From contig CM025854.1 of the NCBI GenBank assembly GCA_003952965.2, forward strand, positions 6,040,617-6,104,616: DNA of 64,000 nucleotides, in the 5' to 3' direction. The DNA comes from Morella rubra (Eukaryota; Streptophyta; Magnoliopsida; Fagales; Myricaceae). A program made the position numbers and the translations under genes. The notes under the pieces were generated by a model, which saw nothing but the letters and a program-made list of their open reading frames with translations, was not told where the DNA came from and did no database searches. Shown in pieces: positions 11,901-23,669 of the stretch (the stretch's first letter is position 1; every line of letters begins with the position of its first letter).

Positions 11901-12802
11901 ATGTGTAACCACATTGAAGGGCAAATGCAAGAAGGTGTGGACCTCTAAGGGTCATGTCTAGCCATTAGGCCTGGGGCCACATCAAGGCTAGCTCGACCAA
12001 ATGACATGTTCCAAGGGAAAGGGGAACAGTTCCGAAGGGAACGCACAACCCGGACTTCAGGGGTAAATGGAGCGATAGAAATAGCCCAAAATAAATATGA
12101 AATGACTTCTAAGCAAATTTGCATGTGCAAGAGTTGCATACATAAACATGCATTTATTTTGGCATATATATATACCTGTCATTCATAATCATGTCATGCA
12201 TATCCCTTACTGAGTCATTCGCTCATAGTATTTCAATTGTATCATTCCAGATGATGTTCCAAGTGAGGGAACTCATGAGGAGGATCTAGAACCCGAGGAG
12301 GGGGGCTGACGAGAGTGCCCTCCCCTAATTTGTAATTCCTGTAGATCCTAAGTTATGTTTGAAAGAGCTAATATGAACCTCCATTGTGGTCATGGTCTGT
12401 TCAGCCTATGAGACTTAAGACTCTAAGCAACTTATATTTTGGGACCATGATGTCATAATTTATTGCTTCAAGTTATTGCCTGAGGATTTGATTCTAAATG
12501 TCTCTCTATGTGTGTTACTGGATATAGTTATATGTTTTATTCTATCTACACTTATTTACATATTCTTATACTTTAGTAGAGCATTGAGGGTCTGCATGTC
12601 AGCTGTAGATAAGAAAATAAACTTATGAATAGTATTTGCATGAACTAAAGAAATATATTTTTCCAAATTAGTAATAGGCAGGTTAGTTTTAAAAAAAAAA
12701 AAAAATCCGCTTCAAGATTTTAGTAAGTGCGCTAGAGCGTTCATTGTTGGGAATACTCACGACTGTCATTAGCCTCATCGGGCTAGCGTTTGGGGCGTGA
12801 CA
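8960..12802 (+). mobile_element. Solo or orphan large LTR (Tekay/Del-like gypsy), nested in the CACTA element
   Basis: Begins TGTGAGACCCCGAC and ends GGGGCGTGACA, with 5-bp direct repeats CAAAT at 8955-8959 and 12803-12807, a clean TSD. The length is 3843 bp. Terminal GGGGCGTGACA-type ends and 3-4 kb LTRs are typical of plant Tekay/Del-type chromoviruses; that lineage call is from family knowledge, not from any coding domain, since none is present. Internal landmarks include a purine-rich AGAAGAAG tract (9630-9670), an ACCAAGGTAAGGGTG phrase near 9733 that recurs inverted at 22520, and an internal 191-bp repeat. Homologous sequence in opposite orientation lies at 16881-20686. No adjacent pol region is present, so it is best read as a solo LTR. 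Confidence 0.8.
10870..11345 (+). repeat. 191-bp internal repeat in the large LTR
   Basis: An AAGTTATG-anchored unit (AAGTTATG, then a purine-rich stretch, GAAG/GGCTGAGCTGG, GCCAGC) recurs at 10896, 11087 and 11278, exactly 191 bp apart, with strong divergence between units. The inverted LTR at 18800-19250 carries the same GCTGCCAGCAGCC phrases. Confidence 0.65.
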
Positions 12803-12869
12803 CAAATACCAAACAAAAAACACAATCACAATATCTAGTACAAGTTGGAGACTGTCCTTCTAAGGATAA

Positions 12870-13250
12870 GTAAATAATAGTGATAAAACATAATATGGAG
12901 CACAAATCATCCTTATGACTCGTGCTCCATATTATCCACCTTACTGATGAGTGTCTGGAGCTGTATCGGAATGGTATGGATAGACTAGGACAACTGGGAT
13001 ACCTGTTCTCTTATAGAAAATAGTTCCATCCGCATAATATTCAGCTCCTCCATCACAGTCCTATCCATTAGAGCAAATTTGTTCTCCAGACCGGTCAAGC
13101 GGCACTGAAGCTCCATGCACAACGAATGTGTTGGCTCTACTATTGCCCGAATACTCACCCTCAGCTCCACTAAAAAGGCGTTCGAACGCTTCTTAGCGAT
13201 TACATTCACACGTGGCCCAATCAAATTCAACGTCATTTAATTTGCTCAAT
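12870..13250 (-). pseudogene. Coiled-coil tail of a plant transposon protein, second copy
   Basis: A minus-strand ORF (13236 down to 12985) reads VRAIVEPTHS-like sequence, then ELQCRLTGLENKFALMDRTV, EELNIMRMELFSIREQVSQL, a stop, and the same frame continues IHTIPIQLQTLISKVDNMEH to a stop near 12910. It resembles in style and heptad spacing the tail of the PF20167-like protein at 5630-5820. Only the C-terminal part is present and it is interrupted by a stop. It lies on the far side of the nested LTR, within the same CACTA region. Confidence 0.4.
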
Positions 13251-13254
13251 TCGG

Positions 13255-13844
13255 AAATCTTCTAGAACCTACACTATCTGAACGACATGTAGGGGTCTAG
13301 ACGGTTTCAACATCACATGTGTGAAGTTTTGCAACGTGGAACCACACGATTTGCGGAAGAAGCATTCATACCTGTGTGGACATGTTTTGGGCATCCTGTT
13401 AGTTTTATTTTTTGGAACGCTCATGTTTACATCCGGATGGGATTTAGTGTTCATGACGATTTTTAATTTGTCACTATGTGCTGAGGATCAGTATTTGTTA
13501 GGTAATGTCCATGCGGACACTGTAAAAATTGCATCCAGACAGTAGTGTAAAATTTGTGACGATTTTAATCGTCACTTAGTTTCATCCGAACGGTTTGTTT
13601 ATGGGTCCGAATGAATGTTAAGTATTTGCGACGATTTTATCGTCACTCATTCGCGACGAGGTATATATTGTCACACCAGAAATCCATTTGAACGGGTTTA
13701 CTACAGGTCAGGACGGTTTTGGAGTTCCTGGATGATTTTGGGTGACGAAATTAATATTTTGTCATGGAAATGTGACTTTAGGTGATGAAATTTGGTTTGA
13801 CAGACAAAAATTTGTCATCTAAAGCTATGTTTCTTGTAGTAGTG
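13255..13844. repeat. CACTA terminal and subterminal region with right-hand TIR
   Basis: Contains degenerate copies of the TCCGGACG motif (near 13298, 13430, 13510, 13530, 13588, 13690), then GTCAC/GACGAAA-type palindromic phrases (13555-13830), and ends TTTCTTGTAGTAGTG at 13830-13844. The reverse complement CACTACTACAAGAAA is a CACTA-type terminal inverted repeat, slightly longer than the common CACTACAAGAAA. The matching left TIR is not in the window, so element length and TSD cannot be confirmed. Confidence 0.65.
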
Positions 13845-14531
13845 GGTGGACCAAAATCTTGGTTTTCGAAAAGAAACCATTGGAAGTGGACTCTAAAACC
13901 AATAATGTCGCATTGTAGGACCACAAACAAAAGTGATTGTCTCTATTTTTTGGGTTTTGTAACAACTTTGTCATGATGCTTTCAGTGTAGATCCAACTGT
14001 AAATGCACGTGATTTCTTATGTTTTCTGTCTTTGTGTCCCTTATAAAAGTTGTAGGTCCTTAGGTTTTGGTTGACTGGTAGCTGAGATATAAAGGTCATT
14101 AGGTTTTTATTGAGGACCTTAGTGTTTGCTCTTATGCTTATGATTGATACTTTAAATGTTGCCCTAAGGTGAGGAGTTCCTAATTTTTGAAATGGAAATA
14201 GAGTTTATTGAGGCAGAATTTTTGCATATACAGGTTAGTTGTAGAGAAAATCTCATTCTTCTTGTGAAGGCATTGAAAAATTAGGTGCAATACAAATTAT
14301 TTTTTCTCATTCTCAATTGTATTCATGATGTTTGCTTATTATTTTATTTTTTTTTTTTTGCTAAGTAATCATTTATTTGTTTGCAGAGTTTATTTATTTG
14401 CTTGTATTATGCTTCTTTTTTGTTGTAATAGATTGTTCTTGTATTCTTATCAAAAACAAAAAAAAAATTAGATTGTTCTTACGTCATTGTAGATCAACTT
14501 GTTATTAATTACATCTCTTCAATTGAGATTC
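13845..14531. other. No gene recognised
   Basis: AT-rich intergenic sequence with a poly(T) run at 14343-14360 and a poly(A) run near 14455. The 13782-13976 ORF overlaps the CACTA terminus and has no recognisable domain. Confidence 0.4.
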
Positions 14532-14866
14532 AGGCCGCTGTGAATGATCTTGGTTATTTAAGGACGGGAACTTTATGGTATACTATTGATGACGAAGATT
14601 GGCTATGTATTAGGACATTGAAGAATGATAGGGACGTGATCGAGTTGACAAATAGAGCGGTTAGTGAGCAGAAGTCTACTCTGAATATCTACGTTGACCA
14701 TGTAGTCGATAAGGGTGACATCCAGCCATTTAAGACTACACCATTCAATCTGAAATTTTGTGAGTTAAAGCTTGAGAGCAAGTGTGAAGTGAAGTGGGAG
14801 AAAGGGGAGGAAAAGTCTAGAGAAGTTTCCGCTACAGTAGAGGTAAAGTTTAGTTGTTATCTTTGA
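14532..14866 (+). pseudogene. MuDR-type transposase N-terminal (PB1-like) fragment
   Basis: A 108-residue frame contains NDLGYLRTGTLWYTIDDEDW, then LKNDRDVIELTNRAVSEQKS and LNIYVDHVVDKGD. The pattern 'elGY...lyy...l.tD.dvl.l......vnlYveH' is that of the PB1-like domain at the N-terminus of plant MuDR transposases. The usual downstream zinc-finger and MULE transposase domains are absent; the frame ends in a Glu/Lys-rich stretch at 14866. I read it as a truncated Mutator transposase relic. A host gene carrying the same domain is possible but less likely here. Confidence 0.5.
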
Positions 14867-16389
14867 TTTCGATTCAAAACTTTTCAAGAGAATTTTGTGA
14901 ATCTCTTGTGTTTTTCAAAACTATTTAGCATCTATTGATGTTGTTCGCGTTCTTCATTTTCTTGTTGTTCTTTGTGTTTTTCATGTTCTTTGTGTTCTTC
15001 ATGTTTTTGACAAAGAACAAGCACGTCTTTTCAAAATAGTTTTATTTTTAAACTTCGATTTGTTTTCAAGGTATTTTTCAAACTTTTATCCGTTTCTTTT
15101 CAAAAAAATTTCCAAATTTTTTTTTTCAAAGCTTGAATATATTCTTTTGAAAATATTTTTGTCTTTGATTATGTCAAAATTAGTTTATTTTTACGTGGTG
15201 GTTAAGTCAGTTTTTAACCTTGAAATCAAAGTGTTGTTTTTTCCTTCACAATACATTTCTTTTGAGTAATGTTTTATGATTTCAAGGGAAAGGGTTAAGG
15301 TATTGTGTATCATGTATGATATATATGGGCATTAACATGAAAAATGCATACTTAACTTGTACTTTGGAAAGAGAGGTTTGAGGATTAAAGTATGGTTAAA
15401 GTATTGCATATCATGAATGATATGTATAGGCATGACATGAGACATGCATACTTAACTTGTCCTATGAAGATGTGACAATATTGTGCACAAGAGGATGTGT
15501 ACCACATGTGGCATTCTGACTCCATCGAAAGACACAACTTATTATGAAGTCAGAAAACATTTTCAAAGACACTTGCATTTTCAAATAGTTCTCAACAAGC
15601 AGGCAAGCATTTCACAGAGAAAAAGAATCAATTATGTGTGTGGGGGAATCAAGACAAAAGAATGAATGACATCAATCATCTGCATAACTTTACACCTTTT
15701 TTTTTAATCTATGTTTCTTTTCTTCATCTTTTTTCTTTTCAGTTTCCTTTTTTCTCTTTCTTTCTTTTTTCGGCAATGGTTCAGCAGCTCTCCCGCTGAT
15801 CTAGTTCTGAAAATCACACCCAAATTTCAAAAGAAATCTCAAGTCTGTCCTCAAAATTGAACTGACCAAATTATCTAAGTGAAGTATGCTAGTGTGAGAT
15901 GCAGCAATGTCATGCAAGTTCATTCTCAACTCAAAAATCCTGATTTACATAAGGAATATTGTAGGAGTCCAAACAAATAATAATCGCTCCTAACATGTTC
16001 CTATATCAAATGTTTTTTCACAAACCTACTAAAATTCATACAAAAAGTAAATTAAGACATGTTCAAATAAGCACAGTTATGTAATGAAATCAATACAATA
16101 TAGAACTTGCTCCTCCAACTGAATAAAACATGGTCCTTAATGTGAAAGCAAAAGGGTAAACGAAAAAAATGCACATCGAGAGCATCAAACCATTAGAAAG
16201 CCATTCAAACCATTAGAAAGCCATAGAAAATAACAGCCAACAAGTGCAACAGAAAGAAACGAAAATAAGATGCAAATAAAAAAAAAATGAAAAGAAAAAG
16301 AAAGACAATGAAAGAAAGACAATGAAAGGGTCAAAGGAATCCCATACGGTCTTGCACAAGCAAGATCTCTCCATTTGGCTAGAAGGGAG
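14867..16389. other. No gene recognised; simple repeats and an imperfect duplication
   Basis: T-rich sequence with reiterated TTCTTTGTGTTTTTCATG phrases (14940-15010). A ~100-bp imperfect duplication has its shared core, TATCATG then GCATACTTAACTTGT, at 15306-15362 and 15408-15460. The rest (15480-16389) has no domain I recognise; its position downstream of the Athila-like pol tail suggests retrotransposon 3' noncoding sequence. Confidence 0.4.
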
Positions 16390-16712
16390 TCATAAATGGC
16401 TTGAGACATTTCCATTGACTGTGAAGTTATTGTCATTCTTTGGATCGACAATGTCTACTGTGCCATGAGAATGGACCTCTTTAATGATGCACAGGCCAAC
16501 CCATCGGGACTTCAGCTTCTCGGGAAAAAGATGTAGTCTAGAATTATAGAGAAGCACTCGCTAATTAGGGAGAAGTTGTTTATCTTTAATTTTCTTATCA
16601 TGCAGTGACTTCATCCTCTCCTTTGCCAAGAGTACATTGTTATAGGTTTCACTTCTTGCTTCATCAAGTTCATAAATCTGCAACTTTCTTAAATCTTTGT
16701 CACCCAATGTCC
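16390..16712 (-). pseudogene. Athila-like Ty3/gypsy integrase C-terminal fragment
   Basis: Minus-strand translation reads GDKDLRKLQIYELDEARSET, AKERMKSLHDKKIKDKQLLP, a stop, then RVLLYNSRLHLFPEKLKSRW, VHSHGTVDIVDPKND and FTVNG before a stop at 16390. The phrases 'ELDExRxEAYxNA', 'VLLYxSRLHLFPGKLRSRW' and 'VDIxDPKNGxxFKVNGQ' are hallmarks of the post-integrase region of plant Athila-type gypsy elements. Only about 110 residues survive, with one internal stop near 16565. The upstream integrase core is missing; the sequence meets a CACTA-like TIR string and then another element at 16757. Confidence 0.7.
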
Positions 16713-16714
16713 TA

Positions 16715-16726
16715 TTTCTTGTAGTG
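16715..16726 (+). repeat. Isolated CACTA-type TIR string
   Basis: TTTCTTGTAGTG, the reverse complement of CACTACAAGAAA, the canonical plant CACTA terminus. It directly adjoins the Athila-like fragment. No paired left TIR or subterminal array is visible, so this may be a relic terminus or chance. Confidence 0.35.
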
Positions 16727-16756
16727 TAAAAATGGAATGGGTAGCCCAATTCAAAG

Positions 16757-16880
16757 TGTTGGCTTTTGTTCACAATCGATATTTTGATGATTTCAATAAA
16801 TGGATTAAGTTTATAAAAATTGACATCTTCAAAGACAAAGACATTTCTATCAAAGAGACAGAGACAAGAAGATTGACAAT
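16757..16880 (+). mobile_element. SIRE-like LTR, 5' fragment (interrupted copy)
   Basis: Starts TGTTGGCTTTTGTTCACAAT and matches the start of the solo LTR at 61406 nearly base for base for about 110 bp. It stops at 16880, and the homology resumes at 23670. The 6.8 kb between is therefore inserted sequence. Assignment to Ty1/copia SIRE/Maximus rests on the 3' ends of the complete copies at 45443 and 61406. Confidence 0.7.
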
Positions 16881-19800
16881 TGTCACGTCCCGTGCTCATA
16901 CTTACCCCCTAGGCTCACCTATAGTAAAATATGCACACAGCCGAGGATTATGGCATGAAGGTCGCTAGAAAGTCTTAGTTGATTTACCATGAAACTTAGC
17001 GGAAGGCATATTTAAAAATAAAGAATCGTAGTGGGAAATTGGAAAAGATTTAGGGTAAAAACTCTATGTTTTTAGAAAAAGGCAATAAGTTAATACAATC
17101 TGAAAAGATTGAAAGTGTTAGATTAGGCTTTGAGTAAAAATAAGAACTTTGAAATAAAGGATGAAGAAAGAGACACGAAGGAGATTGAAAACCTGAAATA
17201 ACAAGGACATCTTGATACAAGGAAAGTTCAGGTCGTCCTCCCGGGACTACATAAAAGGCTACATTACAAAAATTCGGAGCTTCGTACAATTTGAAAACTG
17301 ATTACAAGGAAACAGATACCCGAAACACTCTAACAGGCCTAAGAGGGGTACTAATCCGTCTGAGTCACACGACGAACGCTAGCTCAAATCGCCCAACCAG
17401 CGAGCGCCTAGCTAAGGACTTTCCAGCGAACTTACTAAATTCTTGCAGCGGAATTTTTTTTTTTTTTTTTTATATAGCTAGCAATTAACGCGCATACGGA
17501 ACATTAGATCCTATTTCTAACACTTGCATCTTGATCAATACTTGAAGTAATTAATTACAAACAGTCTCAAAATACCAATCGTTTAAAAACCTTAAACTTT
17601 ACTAGGCCGAATAACCCATGACCACCAACAAACGGAGGCTCATGTCGGCTCTTCCAAAAATTATATCTAATCCTTTAATGAAACAACAAAAAGGGAAGAG
17701 GATTCTCGTCGGTCCCTTTTTCCCCCTGAAATGTTGTCTGGAATGGTACAATTTAAAACTGTGAGTCGAAAGACTCAGTAAGGGTTTATATGCAATAAAT
17801 AATGCATGTCTTGCATAAATCATGAATGTCATTGATGCTTGCATATGCATGAGACAACGTACTTGATCTTAAAAAAACATTTCTTGCTTGAAAATATTTC
17901 TTTTAAAAACCTTTCTTTCTTGATTTGGCTACTTATCACGCTCCATTTACCTCTGAAGTCAGGGTTGTGCGTTCCTTTCAGAACTATTCCCTTTTTCCCT
18001 TGGGAACACATCATTTGGTTGAGCTAGCCCTTGTTGTGGCCCCAGGCCTGATGGCTAGACTCAACCCTTGGAGGTTCACACCTTCTTGCAAGCATCCTTC
18101 GGTGTGATTGCACATACCTCGGGAACTACCCATCCTTCTCTCATTCGTCCTTCGGAGTGGGTGCCCCTTAGGAATCATCCATCCTTCTCGCATTCGTCCT
18201 TCGGAGTGGATGTCCTATCTTATTGGTACGGTACCGACCATCTTATTTAGCCCTTTAACTTGACTTGTGATAACATACTTATCATTTTTCATTTGCACAA
18301 AGAAACTTATGCAAATGCTCATGTCATCATGTCATGCTTGATAATGCCATGCTTGATAATGAGAAATCATAATACTCCTCATGCTTTCATTTGCACAAAA
18401 CTTTCTTTTTCATTCAAGAAAATCATGCAAATGCTCGTGTCATGCCATGCTTGATATGCTTATTCATAAATACTTTTCATGCTGTGTATCATTCCAGTTT
18501 TCGGAAAAACGTAAGTTTCTACTTACAAATTCCACTTACCTCCGTCCACTTGAGCGAATGGCAGCACCTTGCCTACAATTGATTCATACTAAAGTTATTC
18601 ATAGGCTTACTAAATGTATAGAGTAGTCACTCAATTATTCACAACTCATCATACAAAATCACCACCCATATTGTTTGACTTATCAATGGTGACCCTATAA
18701 TGCAAATGTTATTCTAAGGATGCCGAAGCCATAAGAATTGGATTCTAAACTGATCCTTACACAAATTTTCATAACATATCAAAATTCTAAGAAATTTGAA
18801 GCTCATTTGCTACTCAAAACCTTCACCCGAAAATACAAGCTGCTGAGGACGTCCAAGCGGGCAGCCCCGACGTCTCCAACTTAAAAATTCATAACTTCAA
18901 AATCATGGCTCCAAATTACATGAAATTTATTCTGAAATATTTCTCATAGGTCAAGATTGGGGGGTAAAAATTTTTTACTATTTTCAAAAACTTCTTATTA
19001 GAAAATCCTACAACAACGCTGTTGCTGATTCCAGCTCGGCCTCCATTTTCAAAATACTACAACTCATTCATTTTACCTCTAAATCACAAGAAATTTATCT
19101 TAAAATGTTCTCTTCCTTAAACTTAAAATTCAAGACCAACCTTAAAATTTGGACTTAAAATGATCCTCAAAAGGTATCCGAAATGAGCTGACATTCCGGA
19201 CGTGCAAGGCTGCTGGCAGCTTGACGTCCGGGCCTTGAACAACGCATATCTCACTCGATAGTTATCGGAATCATCCAAGGTATGGCTTAAAATCTTCCTA
19301 TTTCCTAGGTCTACGATCTAGGATCCTCTTAAGATCAAGGGATAAGCACAAGTGCATCAGAACACACTCCAAATTCGAGTCTTGAAATCTGCAGAGATTA
19401 AATTTCAGCAACAACAATGATCTTCTCAACCTTCCAAACCTCCAACAACCCAAACCCTAATCTCTTCATGTCACAACCAATCATCCAAGGCTAATTTAAC
19501 ATCCATAACAGCAACCATTCTCTCACATTCTTCCCTCTTTACAACTCCGATTCAAAGTTTACAACAAAACATGATTCCATCTTCATCAAGCTAAAACTAT
19601 TGCATTTACCCATTTTTGGACTTTTTATCAAACACCTAAGGTGCATTATTGGTCCTCTTGCATATTTTCAGATCTGACCATATATCTAACACTTAGGGCT
19701 TGGTGGTTCTCAACAAGACTAACATGCATAAACCTAACACATCAAGCCAATAAATTCGGCCATACACACAAACCGATTTCAGCCTCTTTTAAGCTTTTAT

Positions 19801-20272
19801 CAAACACTTAGGGTTCATAATGGTTTCTCTTGAGTTATTTCCAGATCTGGCCATATTTCCCCATGTTTTCATGTAAGATCTATACTACCCTTAAATACTA
19901 GCAAGATCTACACTAAACACCCAAGAACACAAGGAAAACAACCTAGACAACTACCATCAAAACAACAACCAACCATCAAAAGAAAACAAGAAGAAAATGG
20001 GAGAGATGGGGTAGTGATTTTCGGCCAGCAGAAGGGCCGGATTTTACCTTTGTTTCTCCTCTTTCTCCTTCTTCTTCCTCTCCTTTTCTTCTTCTTCTTC
20101 CTTCTCCTTTCTTCTTCTCGGTTGGGTGTCTTAGGCAAGTGAGATGTGCGGTTTTTGGGCAAGGGGAAGTGAAAAATGCGGCAAGAGAGGGGGGGGGGTG
20201 TTAGGCGTGAATTGCTTTGGGGGGAAAAGACAAGGCTGCCCCCCTTTCTTTCCCTTCTACACGATTTCCCCT

Positions 20273-20304
<32 letters not shown>

Positions 20305-20686
20305 ATTTCCAGCTACCATATAAAATTCCCAAATCATGCCTTCCCATTTTAAATTCTAAGTCTCACACATTTTCAAGGTTAAAGCCCTAATTAAATTCTT
20401 CCAAATATTGTAACTTAGGGACATATTCCATTAATTAAAATAATTAAATAATTAGCCTAATTAATCTCAATTACTCAAACTTTAACAATTGCAAATAATA
20501 TAACATTTAAATCCTAGCTTAAAACTCATAAAAACGCTAGGGGAAAATTCCACCTAGACATAACTTAGATTAATCTCCCATACATGCCTCTCAAAAATTA
20601 GAGTAATAATAATAATTAGAGCAATACAAACTTAGGGAGTCATAATTCTTTAAAATGAAGGAAATAAATAAGGTTGGGGTCTCACA
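16881..20686 (-). mobile_element. Large LTR-like sequence, inverted relative to the LTR at 8960
   Basis: On the minus strand it starts TGTGAGACCCC (20686) like the LTR at 8960. It shares landmarks with it in reverse: the TCAAGCTGCCAGCAGCCTTG phrase (about 19203-19222 against 10925-10944), the 18830-18890 GACGTC/GGCAGC block (against 11295-11345), and the 17940-18210 block (against 11840-12060). The low-coordinate end is uncertain: TGTCACGTCCCG at 16881 looks terminal, but the part closest to the 8960 LTR's 3' end begins only near 17360. 16881-17360 may belong to the neighbouring LTR. No TSD found. No coding domain; the Lys/Arg-rich ORF at 19908-20162 is low complexity. Confidence 0.65.
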
Positions 20687-23669
20687 AAGGAGTTCGAAAC
20701 CAATTGAAATTGATACCAGGTATAAGCTAAAATCGTAGGTTAACTCGTCCGAATAGCTTCATTCTTCAATACCGTCGCCAAACATTGCAAAAACAACATA
20801 AGAGAAAAAGGGAGTCTATTGACTCAGTAAGGTGGGGGTGGGGAAACATGATCAAACAAATACAGTGCATATAATTCACTTAAACATGTGAAACTAACTT
20901 CAAGCATAATAAGTATGAACTTGATGAATTAAAATATGCAATGCATCACACCATCATAGGTTCCTGAGGAGTTCCCGATGTCTGCTCTGTTCACCCCCAG
21001 AGTCGGGTTGTGCGTCCCCTCCCTTTCTATGGGACTGTCCCGTGCCTCCAGCACCAGGACCCTTAACATTACGCCTTAGCGTTCATAAAGGAGCCCACCC
21101 ACTCCCTGCTGTGGGGGGTTGCACGTCTCCTAAGTGCCCGGTACCGTCACTACCATTCGGGGAATCACCTCGCAGGCTTAGGGGTTCCTCACATTTGTTT
21201 TTCCTCTTATGAATGCAATCTCATGTCCAAGCATTAAAGTATACATGTATCATATCACCCAACAATGCACACAATTTGCAATAAACTTGAAAGAAGCATA
21301 ACAGGTTTAAAGAATAATCATTGACAATTGAAACAACCATGATAATAACTAGTAAGATCTAAGACATTAAACCCCATTGAAGGCCTATTGGGCCTCCTTA
21401 GACCCTGCTGGGCCTATTCCCAAAGTGTTATTGGCTTGGTGCTATTTTAGGGTTATTGGGCCTAAAGTCCATTTAGGCTCCTAAACGGGCCTTGTGATTT
21501 GGGCCCTTATTTCAACTTGGTTTGAACTAAAATTTGGGCTCCCCCATCAATTTTTCGTGCTCTATCCAACCATGTAATCATTTTCTCATTTTGGACCCTT
21601 TTTCCCTAACGAATTAGGCAAAATGTCGAATCTGCCCTCAGAGACCTCCAGGGCATTTTCGACCTTTTCCTTCCTCATTTTGGGCTGAAATTTTACAGGG
21701 ATCCTAATATTAGATAAGGATGCTATCTGGAAAGTTTCATGCAAAAATAAAACCTGTAGCTTAGGGTCGATTTAGGCAGCACCTATGATTGCCTAAATGC
21801 CCTAGATAAGTGTTCATGCCTTTGATTGATCTATACTTTTCGAAACTTTAGGCTAAAAATAATTTTAATCTATCAACATAAAGGAAATCATAGAGCACAT
21901 AATGTGGATTCTTCAAGAACTTAAAGGCAAACAAAGATCATTTGCAATATCATCAAGGAACATGCATAATGCATCTTTTTTCATGCTTTCAACTTCATAA
22001 CCTCTTTCTTGAGCCCATGGCCCTTTCTTTGGCCCCATTTGGCCTTCTCTTGATCAGGGATACTTTAAAGCTTTTTGGCCATCATCATTCTCATTATTGC
22101 TCCACATTTCATATCACATATGCATGACATTGAATCATAAAATCATGTAGTGCAACATGCAACACCATAAGCCATTTTTCTTGACCAACCCGTGGTCTAT
22201 AAGGCTTCAAGTTTAGGCTTATCACCACTGCCATAGCATCATAAAGCATGTCCAGAGCTCTTTTGAAAATCAAACCAACTCAGCAAGCAATCTCATACAC
22301 ATGTTATAAGAAATATTCATTAAGCCTTAACATGCAAGATGTCTAGACTAGTATATACTTCATAGCACCTTTGAACCTTTCTTTTTGCAAAACTTTGAAT
22401 CCAACATAACCCTAACATGTTCATCATTGAATCACAGTTCTATGCACACAAATATATATGATCAATCAATACAAGAGAACATGTTATCCATCCTCAACAA
22501 AACACAAGAACCTAAACCCTTACCTTGGTGATCTCGGGTAGCTCTTGATGTTCTCCTATTAACACAAGATCTATTGGTTAATGACACTGAACTAGGGGCT
22601 AAGAAGAAGTGGAAATGATGATGAGGAAGTAGGAAAGAGGTGGTGCAAGGGGGTGTTCAAGGCCTTGGCCGAAACCCCTTTGCCAACTTACCTTGGCATG
22701 GAAGTTTTTCCACCTTCCTTTCTTCTTCTTCTCCTCTTCTCTCCTTCTTTTTCTTTCTCTCCCTCCCTCTTGGCCGAATGCTCTCAGCACTCCTCACTCT
22801 CTCAACTCAAATGGCCGGCTGTTGGTGTGAGAAATGCATGGCAAGGGTTGGCTTTTATAGCCAACCTTGCCATCATTTGGTCAAGGGGTGGCTGCCACAA
22901 GCAAGCCCCTTGATTGGGTGGCTTGGGCGGCACAAGGGCTGGAGGAGCCAAATGGCACACTCCCCTTCCCTAGGTGATGATTAAGGATACTTACACAAGC
23001 TAAAATCACTTCAAAATCAAATCAAATGTGATTACAAGCAAGCATGGCCGGTTGGTCCATTTTTGAATCTTACTATTCATGCATCACAAGCCAAGAACAT
23101 GGGACAAGGGAAAAGGACAAAGAAAACAAGACAAAACAAGGATTTTCTTGTGTGTGCCGTGTGACCTAGGGAGGAGAGAGTGGGACCCACATGACATCAA
23201 AGTAGACTTAGGTTAGCAAAATGATTAGCTAAGTTGTAAAGTTAATCAATGCATATGTTAGAGAAAAGAAATAGGTAATTAGTCAAGTAATTAACCGAGA
23301 TTAGTGATAGAATAATCAAGATTGATAGGTAAAAATTTAGATGTAAACAAGAGAATGAAAAGGGAAAGAGATTAAACATACCGAAATCCTAGGGCAATTA
23401 GAACCGAAATAAATCATGTGTCAAGAAATCAAATCTAATACTTAGAAAATGTTAAATATGAGCTAATGAAGTATACTTAGGAAAATATCACATGTTTAAA
23501 TCAAGTAATAGGAATACTAAGATATTAACAAGAGAATGGAAGAATTTTAAATGCATAGAAACCGATAAAATAGAGACGATCACGATCATAATCATTAATT
23601 GGCTAAATATGAGAATTCAAGAAATTAAGGAAATTAGGGAAATCGGGAAATTTAGGGAAGGGGTATCAC
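20687..23669 (-). mobile_element. Second large LTR-like sequence, minus orientation, 3' end missing or displaced
   Basis: On the minus strand it begins TGTGATACCCCTTCCC at 23669, a form related to TGTGAGACCCC. It carries the LTR-family signpost CCAAGGTAAGGGTTTAGG (near 22525) and a GACTCAGTAAGG phrase near 20820 that matches 17772-17784. The expected last few hundred bases of the LTR are not found at 20687. A likely explanation is that the LTR ending at 20686 inserted into it and that its displaced end is 16881-17360. Low-complexity ORFs at 22599-22984 are not genes. Confidence 0.5.
22852..22860 (-). promoter_or_regulatory. Candidate LTR TATA box
   Basis: CTATAAAAG on the minus strand, about 810 bp into the LTR from its 23669 end. 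It is followed by a pyrimidine/purine-rich leader and a region of short ORFs. It is plausible as the LTR promoter; the transcription start is not determined. Confidence 0.35.

Noticed and set aside
19908-20162. Basic minus-strand ORF with a KKKKRR run
   Set aside because: A simple-sequence TTCTTC tract in an LTR; the analogous tract exists in the LTR at 8960.
22599-22984. ORFs of 63-114 residues on both strands
   Set aside because: Overlapping frames in an LTR leader; no domain and incompatible with the LTR's noncoding nature.
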